NCBI GenBank assembly: GCA_016713125.1
Contig: JADJPT010000027.1
Coordinates: 1-29,350 of the forward strand
Direction: 5' to 3'
Length of the DNA: 29,350 nt
Origin: Betaproteobacteria bacterium
GTDB lineage: Bacteria; Pseudomonadota; Gammaproteobacteria; Burkholderiales; SG8-39
Numbering within the stretch: position 1 is the stretch's first letter; the number at the start of each line of letters is the position of its first letter. Below the pieces are notes generated by a model. That model was not told where the DNA came from, searched no databases, and was given only the letters and a program-made list of their open reading frames with translations. Positions 1 through 9,800 of this stretch are shown here, in pieces. The position numbers and the translations under genes are program-made.

Positions 1-342
1 GTGGTGCACGCCCACGGCAATCCTCTCGACCTGCGCCGCATCCTCGACTATCCCTGCGAGGTGCTGAGCTGGTCGGACCGACTGCCCGGCAATGCCTCGA
101 TTCGCGAGGTGCGCGCCATGACCGATCGATGCCTGATGGGTGGTGTGGACGAATCGAAGCTGCACGAGAAATCGCTGCCGGAAATCCGCGCCGAGGTGGC
201 CGACGCCATCGCCCAGGCCGGCGGCTCGCGCAACTTCATCCTCTCGCCGGGCTGCAACGTGGCGCCGGGAACGGCGCTGCGCATCCTCGCCTGCCTGCGC
301 CAGGCCGGCCGCGATGCAGGACAGGCGGCCGGGGCCGCCTGA
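1..342 (+). CDS. Uroporphyrinogen decarboxylase (URO-D) family protein, C-terminal part
   Basis: The reading frame is open from the first base and ends at a TGA at 340-342, so only the last 113 residues are present; the true start is outside the window. The fragment has the look of the end of the URO-D barrel: a HGNPLDL stretch near the start, a DYPCEVLSWSDR segment, a CLMGGVDESKLHEKS segment and the near-terminal FILSPGCNVAPGTA, which resembles the closing strand of HemE/MtaA/CmuA-type proteins. The family includes haem-pathway HemE and corrinoid methyltransferases; this fragment lacks the N-terminal active-site region, so I cannot choose between them, although the sequence looks more like the generic URO-D-family proteins than housekeeping HemE. 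It converges on the next gene with only nine bases between the stop codons. Confidence 0.75.
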   Translation: MVHAHGNPLDLRRILDYPCEVLSWSDRLPGNASIREVRAMTDRCLMGGVDESKLHEKSLPEIRAEVADAIAQAGGSRNFILSPGCNVAPGTALRILACLRQAGRDAGQAAGAA

Positions 343-351
343 GCCCGCCGC

Positions 352-897
352 CTACTGCCTGGATGCCTTGCGCTTGAGCAGTTCGAGTTCCTGCTCGAGC
401 TTGTCGACCTCGTCGGCGAAGGGTTTGAGGCGGTCCAGCACCTTCTGGTAGTTGCGCTCGTCGCCGTAGCGCACCTCCTGCTGCTGGGCCAGAGCCTTGC
501 GGGTCGCCTCGAGCTTGTCCTGGGTGACCTGCAGCTGGCTTTCCGCTGCGCGCTGCTCGGTGCCGGGTCGGGCCACCGGCTGCTCGCCGCCGACCGCACC
601 GGGCTTCACCGGGATGCCGGCCCCAGAAACGGGTTTTGCGGGCGCTTCGCCGCCAGGCGCACGCGCCGGCGGCTTCTGCGCATCGCCCTGCAGCGGCATC
701 GGTGCGATCACACTGGTCCGGTCCTCGACGGTGCGGCAGCCCGGCCCGGGCGGACCCGAGGACTGGTCGCGGTAGACGATGCGGCCGTCGGCGCCCTGGC
801 AACGCAGCAGCTGCGCCTGCGCGAGCGGGGCGGCCAGCCCCAGTACCAGGAACAGCAACACAAAAGCTGAACTTTTATTTCCCGAGATCCGCTCCAT
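352..897 (-). CDS. Exported DUF4124-domain protein
   Basis: A 181-residue protein starting at ATG 897, chosen because it follows an AGGAG site seven bases upstream and begins with a clear Sec signal peptide (hydrophobic core AFVLLFLVLGLAAP, cleavage probably after AQA). The mature N-terminus LRCQGADGRIVYRDQ matches the DUF4124 pattern (a short beta unit found in many proteobacterial envelope proteins). The middle (about residues 70-115) is rich in Pro, Ala and Gly and is probably a flexible linker. The last 65 residues are charged and heptad-like (LQVTQDKLEATRKALAQQQ and later KLEQELELLKRK), predicting a coiled coil. Function is not known; periplasmic location is inferred from the signal. The same frame stays open far upstream because of high GC content, but that extension runs through the neighbouring genes and is not coding. 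Confidence 0.8.
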   Translation of the reverse strand: MERISGNKSSAFVLLFLVLGLAAPLAQAQLLRCQGADGRIVYRDQSSGPPGPGCRTVEDRTSVIAPMPLQGDAQKPPARAPGGEAPAKPVSGAGIPVKPGAVGGEQPVARPGTEQRAAESQLQVTQDKLEATRKALAQQQEVRYGDERNYQKVLDRLKPFADEVDKLEQELELLKRKASRQ

Positions 898-917
898 GCG
901 CCGCTCTCCTGTCAATT

Positions 918-939
918 GACTTGCCTGAAACGGCAAGTC
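918..939 (-). other. Hairpin between the molybdoenzyme and DUF4124 genes
   Basis: Inverted repeat with 8-bp arms (GACTTGCC / GGCAAGTC) around a 6-base loop, placed 14 bases past the molybdoenzyme stop and just before the Shine-Dalgarno site of the DUF4124 gene. There is no T-run after it, so it may be an attenuating or RNA-stabilising hairpin rather than an efficient intrinsic terminator. Confidence 0.4.
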
Positions 940-953
940 GTGGATGCCGTCGA

Positions 954-3288
954 TCAATCCACCGCCGCCACGGCCAGCGCGTCCGGACGGCCCCGGCCGG
1001 CCTCTTCCAGGGCCCGCCAGATGCGTTGCGGCGTGGCCGGCATGTCGAAACGATGCACGCCGGAAGGACGCAGCGCGTCGAGCACGGCGTTCATCAGCGC
1101 GGGCAGCGAACCGGTCACGCCGGCCTCGCCGACGCCCTTGGCGCCCAGCGGATTGGTGGCCGTGGGCACCGGATGGTCGACCAGCTTCAGCCCGCCGACC
1201 AGTCCCGGACGCGGCATCGCGTAGTCCATGAAGCTGCCGGTCAGCAACTGGCCGGACTCGTCGTAGATCGCCTGCTCGCAGAACACCTGCCCTGCCCCTG
1301 GGTGATGCCGCCCCTGCATCTGGCCTTCGACGATCTGGTGGTTGACGATGGTGCCGGCGTCGTCGCACGACAGGTACGACACGATCTCTGCTTCGCCGGT
1401 TTCCGGGTCGATCTCCACCTCGGCGATATGGCAGCCGTTCGGGTAGGTCGCACCGGAACTTGTTCTCGTAGGACAGATTCAGCGGATGGTCGGTCCGGCC
1501 GGCGTGCTTCCTGGCCAGCGCATGCAGGCTCACCATGCGGTCGGTGCCCTTGATGCGGTACTCGCCGTCGACGAACTCGATGTCGGCGACCGCCACCTCG
1601 AGCTCGTCGGCCGCCAGCGCCTTGCCCTTCTCCACCACTTCCCGGGCGGCCAGCTGCATCACGCTGCCCACCGCCAGCAGCGAGCGCGAGCCGCCGGTGG
1701 CGTTGCCGAGCAGGAACACCGAGGGGTCGCCGGTCTTCAGTTCGACCGACTCCATGGGCACGCCCATCACCCCGCACACCAGTTGCGCATAGGTGGTCTG
1801 GTGGCCCTGGCCATGCGAATGGGTGGGCGCCGAGAGCGTGAGCGTGCCGCCCTCGCCCCAGGTGAATCGCACCTGGTCGGCCGGCGCGAAGCCGGCCCCG
1901 GTGGCCTCGATGAAGGTCGACAGGCCGCGGCCGCGCAGTTTGCCGCGCGCGGCGCTGTGCGCGCGGCGCGCCGCGTAGCCCTGCCAGTCTGCGGCCGCCA
2001 GCGCGCGGTCGAGCACGCCCTCGAAATCGCCGCAGTCGTAGGTGAAACCGTTGGCGATGCGATAGGGGAACTTGTCCCGCGGAATGAAGTTGCGCCGACG
2101 CAGCTCGGACGGATCCATCTCAAGTTGCACGGCCGCCTCGTCCATCAGGCGCTCGAGCATGTAGGACATCACCGGCCGGCCGGCGCCGCGGTAGGCCGCC
2201 ATCGGTGCGGTATTGGTGACCGCCAGGCGGATGCGCGCATGCACGGCCTGCACATCGTAGACGCCGGACAGGCAGTTGACGATCCCCAGGGTATTGATGA
2301 ACGGGCCCGTGGGGCACAGATAGGCCCCCAGGTTGGCGGTAAAGTCGAAGCGCATGCCGAGCACGCGCCCCCCCGCGTCCAGCGCCAGTTCGCCGGCGCA
2401 CAGCACGTCGCGCGCCTGCTCGTCGGCCAGGAACACCTCGGAGCGCGTGCCGGTCCACTTCACCGGCCGGCCCAGCGCCTTCGCCGCCAGCAGCGCGGCG
2501 CAATATTCGGGATACAGGTTGAAGCGCACGCCGAAGCCGCCGCCCACGTCCTCGGCCGCCACGCGCATCTTCTCGGGCGGCACGCCGAGCACCCCGGCGA
2601 GCTGGCCGCGCATGCCGGGCACGCCCTGTGTGCAGGCGTACAGCGTGTACTCGCCGCCGGCCGCGTCGTAGGCCGCCAGGCAGCCGCGCGGCTCCATGGG
2701 GTTGCCGACCACCCGCGTGTTGTCCACGCTGAGCTTGACGACCCTGGCCGCCGAGCTGAACGCCGCCTGCGCGGCCGCCGCGTCGCCGGCCTCGTAATCG
2801 AAGGCCAGGTTGCCGGGCACCATGTCGAACAGCTGCGGCGCGCCGGCCTGCAGCGCGGCGCTGGCCGACACCACCGCCGGCAGTTCCTCGTACTCGACCG
2901 CCACCAGCTCACTGGCGTCCTGCGCGATCGCGGCCGTCTCGGCCACCACGATGGCCACCGGCTCGCCGACGAAGCGCACCTTGCCCTGCGCCAGTGCCGG
3001 ACGCGCGGGCTTGAGCAGTTCGGCGCCGCCGCGCCCCTTGACCGGCAGGCCGACCGGCAGCGACTGGTATCCCGCAGCCGCCACGTCCGCGCCGGTGTAC
3101 ACGCCCAGCACGCCGGGCGGGGCCAGCGCCGCGCCGGCGTCGATCGACACGATGGTGGCGTGCGCGCGGTCGGCGCGGAGGAAGCAGGCATGCGCCTGCG
3201 CGGGCAGGTTCCAGTCGGACACGTAGCGTCCGCGGCCGGTCAGCAGGCGTCGATCTTCGAGGCGGCCTTTGGGTTCGGGTATGTGCAT
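954..3288 (-). CDS. Xanthine dehydrogenase/CO dehydrogenase-family molybdopterin-binding large subunit (frameshifted)
   Basis: After correction this is about 778 residues, normal for CoxL-type large subunits that bind the molybdopterin cytosine dinucleotide cofactor and perform substrate hydroxylation. It starts at ATG 3288 (MHIPEPKGRLEDRRLLTGRGRY). The first 120 residues form the hammerhead domain. Then come GGGFGVRFNLYPEY, AYRGAGRP (the form-II-like version, not the AYRCSFR of true CO dehydrogenase), HSHGQGHQTTYAQ, GNATGGSRSLLAVGS and, near the end, NPLGAKGVGEAG with the expected catalytic Glu. The frame breaks near 1449-1458, best explained by two missing bases between ENKF and SGATYPNG, and two compensating one-base indels lie at about 1294-1314. 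No FAD (CoxM) or 2Fe-2S (CoxS) subunit gene is adjacent, so its electron-transfer partners must be elsewhere. The substrate cannot be told from sequence. Confidence 0.85.
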
Positions 3289-3380
3289 GTCGGTATTCGG
3301 CGTACGGGAGGGGTCGGGGCGTTCGGTCGGGTCGGCATCGCCTGGCCGGCGGAATCCCCATTCTACTGGCGCAGAAAACA

Positions 3381-3407
3381 AAAAGGCCCGCGCTGGGCGG
3401 GCCTTTT
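3381..3407 (-). terminator. Strong intrinsic terminator, symmetric
   Basis: Perfect 11-bp stem (AAAAGGCCCGC / GCGGGCCTTTT) with a 5-base loop. On the minus strand the stem is followed by five T residues and a second T-run, and it sits 19 bases past the stop of the FecR-like gene that ends at 3426. It isolates that gene from the molybdoenzyme gene that starts at 3288. The A/T ends make it potentially bidirectional. Confidence 0.9.
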
Positions 3408-3425
3408 CACATGCGGCGGACCGGC

Positions 3426-4093
3426 TTACTTCTGCTCGGTCTTGGCCTTCACGTAGTCCATCAGCACCGCCACATCGGCGTTGCCGGGCTGGCGCTTGGA
3501 CATCTCGTCGACCACGCCCTTCATGTCCGTGTACAGCAGGTGATCCTGCAGCACCGAGTACAGGTAAAGCTCGGGGGTGATGTCGTCGGCCGGCGTGTCG
3601 GCGCGCAGCTTGGCGTAGGTGTCGCGCGCCTGGCGCACTTCGGCCTGCTGCTGCGGGCTCAGGCGCTGCTCGCGGTTCAGGCCGCGCACCGCCACGCCCC
3701 CGGAACGGCCCAGCTTGGCGATCTGCATGAGTTCCGGCGTCTGCGAGATCTTCTGCGACACGCCCGAAGGCAGCGTGCTGACCTGCGGCGAACCGCTCTG
3801 CACGGCGCTCTGCTGCATGCCGGCGGTGAGCTGGCCGGACCGCTGTACGATTCCTGGCGCCCGCCCTGGAAATACACCACGCGCACCGTCGCGCCGGCCG
3901 GCACCGTGAACTTGTCGCCTTCACGCACCTTCATGTAGGCCTGCACCTTGGCGTTGCTGCCACCGCTGGCGTAGGACACCTCGCCGGACAGGTGATTGAC
4001 CAGGCCCACATCGCTGGCCGCCCAGGTCGCGTTGCCGAATGCCAGCGCAGCCACTGCCGCCAGCACCCGTGTGATCTTCGTTGCGTAGTTCAT
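3426..4093 (-). CDS. Exported FecR-like protein, second paralogue (frameshifted)
   Basis: About 222 residues after correcting one missing base near 3832-3836, where the frame moves from SYSGPA to QLTAGMQQSAVQ. The start is ATG 4093, preceded by a near-perfect Shine-Dalgarno AAGGAGGT at 4099-4106. It has a Sec signal peptide (VLAAVAALAFGNATWA), then a FecR-like beta domain at about residues 27-85 (GLVNHLSGEVSY, KVREGDKFTVPAGATVRVVYF) and a helical C-terminal domain (DDITPELYLYSVLQDHLLYTDMKGVVDEM). The whole protein is paralogous to the gene at 4231-4905, most clearly in the VREGD segment and the DDITPEL segment. True FecR is an inner-membrane anti-sigma regulator with a cytoplasmic N-terminus; this protein lacks that and has no sigma factor next to it, so only the fold is shared. 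Function unknown; probably periplasmic. Confidence 0.8.
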
Positions 4094-4133
4094 TGCAGAC
4101 CTCCTTGGCCTTTGTGCTTTTTCGTACCGTTCC

Positions 4134-4162
4134 ACTATAGCCCCGGCCCTTGCGGGTTGCGA
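4134..4162 (-). promoter_or_regulatory. Candidate promoter of the second FecR-like gene
   Basis: A TATAGT -10 hexamer (4134-4139) lies 17 bases from a poor -35 hexamer TCGCAA (4157-4162). The position fits a gene that follows a terminator and so needs its own start; the leader would be about 35 bases and includes the strong Shine-Dalgarno site. Only the -10 is convincing. Confidence 0.4.
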
Positions 4163-4208
4163 GGCATTTTGTCACGGGGTCGAGTCGATAAACCCCTGAA
4201 CCGATGAC

Positions 4209-4230
4209 AAAAACGTGCGCTATCGCACGT
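4209..4230 (-). terminator. Intrinsic terminator between the two FecR-like paralogues
   Basis: Directly after the stop codon of the upstream paralogue there is a 7-bp perfect stem (ACGTGCG / CGCACGT) with a 4-base ATAG loop, followed on the minus strand by five T residues. It should end or reduce transcription from the CHAT-cyclase unit before the second FecR-like gene. Confidence 0.8.
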
Positions 4231-4905
4231 TCAGCGCCCGGCCCGCGAGGCAACCCAGGCCGACAGCGTCTTCACATCCTCGTTGTCCGGCTGCTTGCGC
4301 ACCATCTCGGCCACCACCGGCTTCATCTCGGCATACAGCATGTATTCGTGCAGCGCTGAGGCGAGGAACAGTTCCGGGGTGATGTCGTCGGACGGGAAAT
4401 CCTTGCGCATCTGCTCGTAGGTGACGCGCGCGCTGGAGACCATGGTCTGATCCTCGGCATTGAGCGGCGGCGCCTTGCGCGTGCCGCGCACCTGTATGCC
4501 GCCCAGACGCGCGTTTTGAAACAGGTCGGGTACGCGCGCGATGCGCGGCGCGGCGCTGCCGGGCAGGGTGGTCACCTCGGCCGGTTTGCCGGACACCGGC
4601 TCGCTGGCGCCCTTGGCGGCGCGCACCACGGCAGGCCCGACCCAGCGTTCCTGGCGTGCCGATTCGAAATACACGATGCGCAACTGCGCGCCGGCGGGCA
4701 GGGTGAAGCGATCCCCCTCGCGCACCTTCATGAAGGCCTGCACCTTGCTCGGCGCGCCGGAGCCCGGGGTATAGGTCACGTTGCCGGACACCAGGTTCAC
4801 CAGCCCCGTATCCGCACCCTGCGCGCGCGCCGCGCCGCCGGCCAGCAGCAGCGCAATGCCCAACAGCGTCGCCGCAATCCGCCTGCCAGTTGTCCAATAG
4901 TTCAT
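4231..4905 (-). CDS. Exported FecR-like protein, first paralogue
   Basis: Intact 224-residue protein. The start at ATG 4905 gives a clear signal peptide (IAATLLGIALLLAGGAARA, cleavage before QGADTG). Residues 30-95 form a FecR-like beta domain (GLVNLVSGNVTYTPGSG, KVREGDRFTLPAGAQLRIVYFESARQERWVGP). A variable middle contains VTTLPGSAAPRIARVPDLFQ. The last 70 residues are predicted helical, with the conserved motif SDDITPELFLASALHEYMLY shared with its paralogue downstream. It lies 44 bases after the cyclase stop and is followed by a terminator, so it is probably the last gene of the CHAT-cyclase transcript. I infer a periplasmic protein that may bind a ligand or the periplasmic CHASE2 domain of its neighbour. 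No enzymatic motif is visible. Confidence 0.82.
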   Translation of the reverse strand: MNYWTTGRRIAATLLGIALLLAGGAARAQGADTGLVNLVSGNVTYTPGSGAPSKVQAFMKVREGDRFTLPAGAQLRIVYFESARQERWVGPAVVRAAKGASEPVSGKPAEVTTLPGSAAPRIARVPDLFQNARLGGIQVRGTRKAPPLNAEDQTMVSSARVTYEQMRKDFPSDDITPELFLASALHEYMLYAEMKPVVAEMVRKQPDNEDVKTLSAWVASRAGR

Positions 4906-4949
4906 GGTCGCTGCTCCGTCCAATGCTCGATGAGGCCCGGATTCTAACG

Positions 4950-6824
4950 CTAGAGCGCTTCCACACCGAGGACTTCCATCACACGAATCGGCTCGGCCCG
5001 CCCTTTCACCTGCAGGGTCTCCTCCTTGCCGGTGCGCACCCCGGGGCCGGCCGCCCGCACCGTGGCCTCGCTGGCGGCCACCACGCACTGCATGTCCTTG
5101 GTCACCCCCTCCAGGCGCGAAGCCGCGTTCACGGTATCGCCGATGGCGGTGAACTCGATGCGCTTGGCCGAGCCGATGTTGCCGATCACCGCCTCGCCGG
5201 TGTGGATGCCCACGCCGATGCCGAACTCGTGCAGGCCGCGGTCGGGAAAGCGCTCGTGCATCCAGGCGCGAAAGCCCGCTGCCGCCTCGGCCATGCCGAT
5301 CGCGGCGGTCAGCGCGCGCCGGGCGTGGTCCGGATAGGTGTCCAGCGAGCCGAACACCGCCATCACCGCATCGCCGATGTACTTGTCCACCGCGCCGCCG
5401 TTGTTCAGGATCGGCTCGCAAACGCGGTTGAAGTACTCGTTGAGCATCTCCACCACTTCGTGCGCCGAGAGTTTCTCGGAGATGGTCGTGAAGCCGCGGA
5501 TGTCGGAGAACAGCACCGTCACCACCTTGGTCTCGCCGCCCAGGTCGGGCAGCTTGCCCGAGGCCAGCAGGCGGTCGACCAGCTCGTTCGACATGTAGCG
5601 GCTGAATGTCTGCCGCATCATCGCGCGCTGGCGCTCCTCGCCGGTCAGGCGCAGCCCCAGCGTCATCAGGAAGGCCGCGGCGATGGCCGCCTGCGGCTCG
5701 GCCACCGGCACCACCCAGTCGTGCGGGAAGAACACGAACCCTGGCAGGGCGAGCACGGCGCCCATGCCGATGGCCAGCGCCACGCCCCAGCCGGCATGCA
5801 GCCGCAGGAAGTAATGCGTGGCGATGATCAGCAGCGCGAGCACGTACAGCACCTCGACCCACATCGGCAGCGTGCGCGGATAGCGCCCCGAAAGGATGGT
5901 TTCGACGATGTTGGCGTGGATCTCGCCGCCCGCCATCTGATCGGCGCCGGCGCCGCGGGAATACGGGGTGAAGTGGCGGTCGGAGGTGCCGGCGTTGTTG
6001 GCGGCGATGATCACCACCTTGCCCTTGAGCGCCTGGACCTGCGGGTTGGACAGCGCGTCCGGCGCGAGCAGCGCGTTCATCGACACCGTCGGCACCGTGC
6101 CCGGCGGCCCGGAGTAGCCGATCATCAGCTGGCGCGGCTCGCGCGGCACCGTGTTGCCGCCGATCTCCCAGCCCGGCTGCGCGGGATCCTTGCCGGCGGC
6201 GCGCAGGGCGAGCTGCATCGCGAAGCTGATGCCGGGCTTGGCCGGGTCCGGATCCATGACCGGGAAGAAGCGCCGGATGTGCTTGTCCTCGTCCGGAAAC
6301 AGGTTCGCGATCCCCAGATCGTGGATGCCGCCGGGCAGCAGGTAGCGCTGGTCCTCGGGCGGCAGCAGCAGGGTCAGGTCGCCGTTCTTCAGTTCGACCA
6401 GGTGCGTGATCAGGATCTTGTTGCCCGAGGCCAGCGCCGCGCGCAGCGGCGTGTCGTAGTTGCGGCTGATCTCGCTGTCGGGCAGGTTGAGCTTCTTCAG
6501 CCAGGCCTCGGCGCTCACCTGATAGATGAAGTCCAGGCCCACGGCGCTCGCGCCGGCCTGCGTCAGCACGTCCATGGCGCGGCCGAAGTACGGCGCCCAG
6601 AACGCCAGGGGGTCGTCCTTGAGCGCCACCAGGGTGTCATCGTCCATGACCACGAAACCGGTGTGCACGGGCTCGTAGCGCTTGCCGGAGAACACGTGCC
6701 AGTAGTCGTAATAGACGTTCTCGGCCGAGCGCAGCCAATCGGTGCGCGCCAGGCCGACCGCCATGGCGCAGGAAGCCAGCACCACGGCCACGTAACGCAG
6801 CAGCGTCTTGCGTGCCGGGCTCAT
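4950..6824 (-). CDS. Membrane adenylate cyclase with CHASE2 sensor domain
   Basis: Intact 624-residue protein. Order: one N-terminal membrane helix (about residues 8-27), a large periplasmic CHASE2 domain (about 30-330, with ENVYYDYWHVFSGKR, VVMDDDTL, IIAANNAGTSDRHFTPYS and GGEIHANIVETILSG), three further membrane helices (about 345-420) and a cytoplasmic class III nucleotide cyclase domain (about 435-610). The catalytic set looks complete: metal-binding Asp441 (FSDIRGFT) and Asp485 (KYIGDAVMAVFG), Lys481 and Thr559 as the substrate-selecting pair expected of class IIIb adenylate cyclases, and Asn566 and Arg570 (GDTVNAASR). It should therefore make cAMP in response to an extracytoplasmic signal. 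Its ATG overlaps the stop of the CHAT gene (ATGA at 6821-6824), predicting translational coupling. The ligand is unknown. Confidence 0.92.
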   Translation of the reverse strand: MSPARKTLLRYVAVVLASCAMAVGLARTDWLRSAENVYYDYWHVFSGKRYEPVHTGFVVMDDDTLVALKDDPLAFWAPYFGRAMDVLTQAGASAVGLDFIYQVSAEAWLKKLNLPDSEISRNYDTPLRAALASGNKILITHLVELKNGDLTLLLPPEDQRYLLPGGIHDLGIANLFPDEDKHIRRFFPVMDPDPAKPGISFAMQLALRAAGKDPAQPGWEIGGNTVPREPRQLMIGYSGPPGTVPTVSMNALLAPDALSNPQVQALKGKVVIIAANNAGTSDRHFTPYSRGAGADQMAGGEIHANIVETILSGRYPRTLPMWVEVLYVLALLIIATHYFLRLHAGWGVALAIGMGAVLALPGFVFFPHDWVVPVAEPQAAIAAAFLMTLGLRLTGEERQRAMMRQTFSRYMSNELVDRLLASGKLPDLGGETKVVTVLFSDIRGFTTISEKLSAHEVVEMLNEYFNRVCEPILNNGGAVDKYIGDAVMAVFGSLDTYPDHARRALTAAIGMAEAAAGFRAWMHERFPDRGLHEFGIGVGIHTGEAVIGNIGSAKRIEFTAIGDTVNAASRLEGVTKDMQCVVAASEATVRAAGPGVRTGKEETLQVKGRAEPIRVMEVLGVEAL

Positions 6825-9800
6825 TCGCCGACCAGCACGAAGGGCGCCCAGAAGAACGGATGGGCGCGCGAGAAGCTGTAGGCGCCGCTGGTGTAGCGGC
6901 CGGACAGCAGGGTCTTCTGCGCCGTGCTGATCGCCGTCAGCGTGGGCATGCCCTGCTTGATGTTGCGGAAAGTGTCGGTCATCAGTGCTTGGGTGGATTT
7001 GCTGTCCACGCTCCAGTGGGAAACCAGCAGGGCCTTGGCCCCTGCGTACATGAAGGCGCGCGTGAGTCCCGCGAAGCCCTCGCCATTGTTGGCCTGCACC
7101 GACTCGCCCGCGGTGTTGCAGGCCGACAGCGCCACCAGTTCGGCGTTGAGCTCCACGTCCTCGATCACCTCCTTCATGGTGAGCAGGCCGTCCTCGCCCT
7201 TGAGGTCACCGACCAGGGTCAGCGCCAGCGAAGGCTGGGCCTCGCGCCGCACCGACGCGCGCCGCCCGCCCTCGCCCTCTTCCTGCGGCAGATCGCTGGC
7301 GACGAACTCGCCGCCCAGAAAGCCGTGTGTGGCGAACAGCACGAAGCGCGCCGCGCGCAGGTCGTTCAGCTTGGCGGCGCTCTCCTGCGCCTCGTTGCCG
7401 ATGTACAGGCGGCTCTGCCCGCCGAGCACACCGGCGATCTCGCGCGCTTCGTCGGCGGTCTCGGCCAGTCGCGGGATTTCCGGCGCGCCGCCGGCGCGCG
7501 AGAAACTCACGTTCAGCTGCGAAAGCGCGCGGCTGGTCGCCGCCGGCATGGCCAGGCCGGGGGCCGCGGTGAACACCGGGTCGGCGAACGCCACCAGTTC
7601 GACGCTGGAACCCGGGCTGCCCTTCGGGTACAGGCGCTGGGAAGTCAGCGCCGACAGGCTGGGAAGGTAGGCGAAGCGATGCTGCGCACCCAGCCAGGCC
7701 AGCGCGCCGTATTCGGCCAGGAAGGGCCGCGCCTCGCTGCCGTCGGCGGCGCGCTGCGCCTGCTCGAAGGCGTTGCGCTCGGCCGCGGTGTAGCGCGTGA
7801 CGAACATCTCGAAGGGCACGGTGTGCAGCGGACCGTCGCCGACGATGAACACGCGTTCCTTGCCGGCGAACAGGTCGGACACCGGCGCGATCAGGTCGCG
7901 ATGCAGTGAGTGCAGCAGGTCCGGGGTGATCTCGCGCAGGAACAGCACCGACTCGCCGATGGCGACCTTCTCGATCGAGCGGCGCACGCGGTGCACGCGT
8001 TCGGCGATGTCGGCGCGCCGCGTCGAAGTCACCGCCATGCGGAAGCGCTCCTTGGTGACCACGAATATCACGGTCTCCTGCGGCAGCAGCACGTAGGAGA
8101 CCAGCGCCTCGTCGGGGCGCAGCAGGCGCGCCTGCAGGTCCTCGACGCCGACCGGGCGCGGGTTGGCCAGTTCCATGAAGCGCGGGTACTCGCGCCACAG
8201 CCTGTCCTCGGCGCCGGACAGCTCCCTGCCGGCGGCGGCGATCTGCGCATCGTAGCCGGCCACGCGCTGCGCCGCGTCGGCCAGCGTCACCGGCACCGTG
8301 GCACGCGCCTGGCGCAGTTGCGCGAGCTGCTCCTGCAGGCGTTCGCGGCTGGCGCGCAGGGCGATGAAGGCCGGCTCGCCCGAGAAGCGCGCCACATCGG
8401 CCTGGCGCATCATCTCGGTGAACACGCGGCTCTGGTTGCGCGAGGCCACCGACAGGGCCTCGCGGTCGAAACCGCCCTTGCCATCGATCTTGTGCAACTG
8501 CAGCAGGATGCGGATGGTCTCGCGGTAGATCGCCGAGAACTGCGACAGGAACGTGGCGCGCGTTTCCTCGGTGTAGCCGCGCGTCTGCGAATAGAGGAAG
8601 TCCAGCGTCTCCACCGATTCCTTGTAGAACGGCAGGGCCTCGCGGTAGCGGCCGCGCTTGGCCAGCGAGAATCCCAGCCGGCTGGCGTTGACCAGCAGTT
8701 CGCGCGGATTGCCGGCCTTGCGCGAGATCTCCACCGCGCGCAGGTAGGACGCCTCCGCCTCGGCCACCTTGCCCTGGCGGTCGAGCGCGAAGGACAACGA
8801 AGTCAGGGTGGCGGCGGTGTCCGGGTGCTGCTCGCCGAACACCTTCTCCATGGTGGACAGCGCGCTGCGGTGCATCTCCTCGGCCTGCGCGAATTCGCCG
8901 CGCAGCGAGAGCGTGATGCCCAGGTTGTTCAGCGTCTTGGCGGTGTCCGGATGGTCGCGCCCCAGGGACGCGCTCTGGATGGCGAGCGCGCGGCGGTACA
9001 GGCCATCGATCTCCGAGGTGGCGCCCACCGAACTGCCGGTGCGCGCGCGGATGCGCGCCTCGGAGGCCGAAATCTGCTGGTCGCGGCCGAGTTCCTGCTG
9101 CACGTTGGCCAGGTTGTTCAGGCTGGTGGCCACGTCCGGATGGTTGCCGCCCAGCACCTTCTCGCGCACGCCCAGCGCACGCCGGTAGACCTTTTCGGCC
9201 TCGGCGAATTTGCCCTGCAGGTAGTACACGTTGCCCAGGTTCGACAGGCTGGTGGCGGTGGTCGGATGCTCGGCGCCCAGCGATTTCTCGTGCACCGCGA
9301 GCACTTGCGCCTGCAGGGTCTCGGATTCCTGGTATTCGCCGCGCTGCAGGGCCGCGCTGGCGCGCGCCGCGAGCTGTGCAGCCGCGTCGGCGCCGCCCGC
9401 CGCGGCCGCGGCGGGCGCAGGCGCAGGCGCGGCGCCCGGACGGGCACCGGCGTCGCTGAAACGGCCCTGCGCGTCCAGTACGCGCGACAGGTTGGACAGC
9501 GTGGTCGCCGTATCCGGATGCTGCTTGCCCTGTTTGGCCTCGAGGATGGCCAGCGAGCGCCGCAGCAGGGTCTCCGCACCGCGGTAGTCCGACAGGCGCT
9601 CGAGCACCAGGGCCAGGCTGTTGAGCGCCGCTGCCGTGTACACGTCATCGGGACCGACATGCTTCTCGTACAGCGCGAGCATGCGCCGGAACTGAACCTC
9701 GGCCTCGGGATACTTGCCCTGGCGCAGCAACGCGGCGCCCAGCACGTTCAGCGCACGACCGAGATTGGCGTGCTCCCCCGCGTATGCGCGCAGGCCCTCG

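Noticed and set aside
954..3288. Carbon monoxide dehydrogenase CoxL
   Set aside because: The active-site loop reads AYRGAGRP rather than the AYRCSFR of form I CO dehydrogenases, and coxM and coxS are absent.
352..3924. A single 1190-codon open frame on the minus strand
   Set aside because: It joins the DUF4124 protein, the molybdoenzyme and the frame-shifted end of a FecR-like gene, crossing a strong terminator and several real starts and stops. High GC leaves few stop codons; it is not one protein.
3426..4905. FecR anti-sigma regulators of an iron-responsive sigma factor
   Set aside because: They lack the cytoplasmic FecR N-terminal domain and a membrane anchor after it, have cleavable signal peptides and no adjacent sigma factor or TonB receptor.
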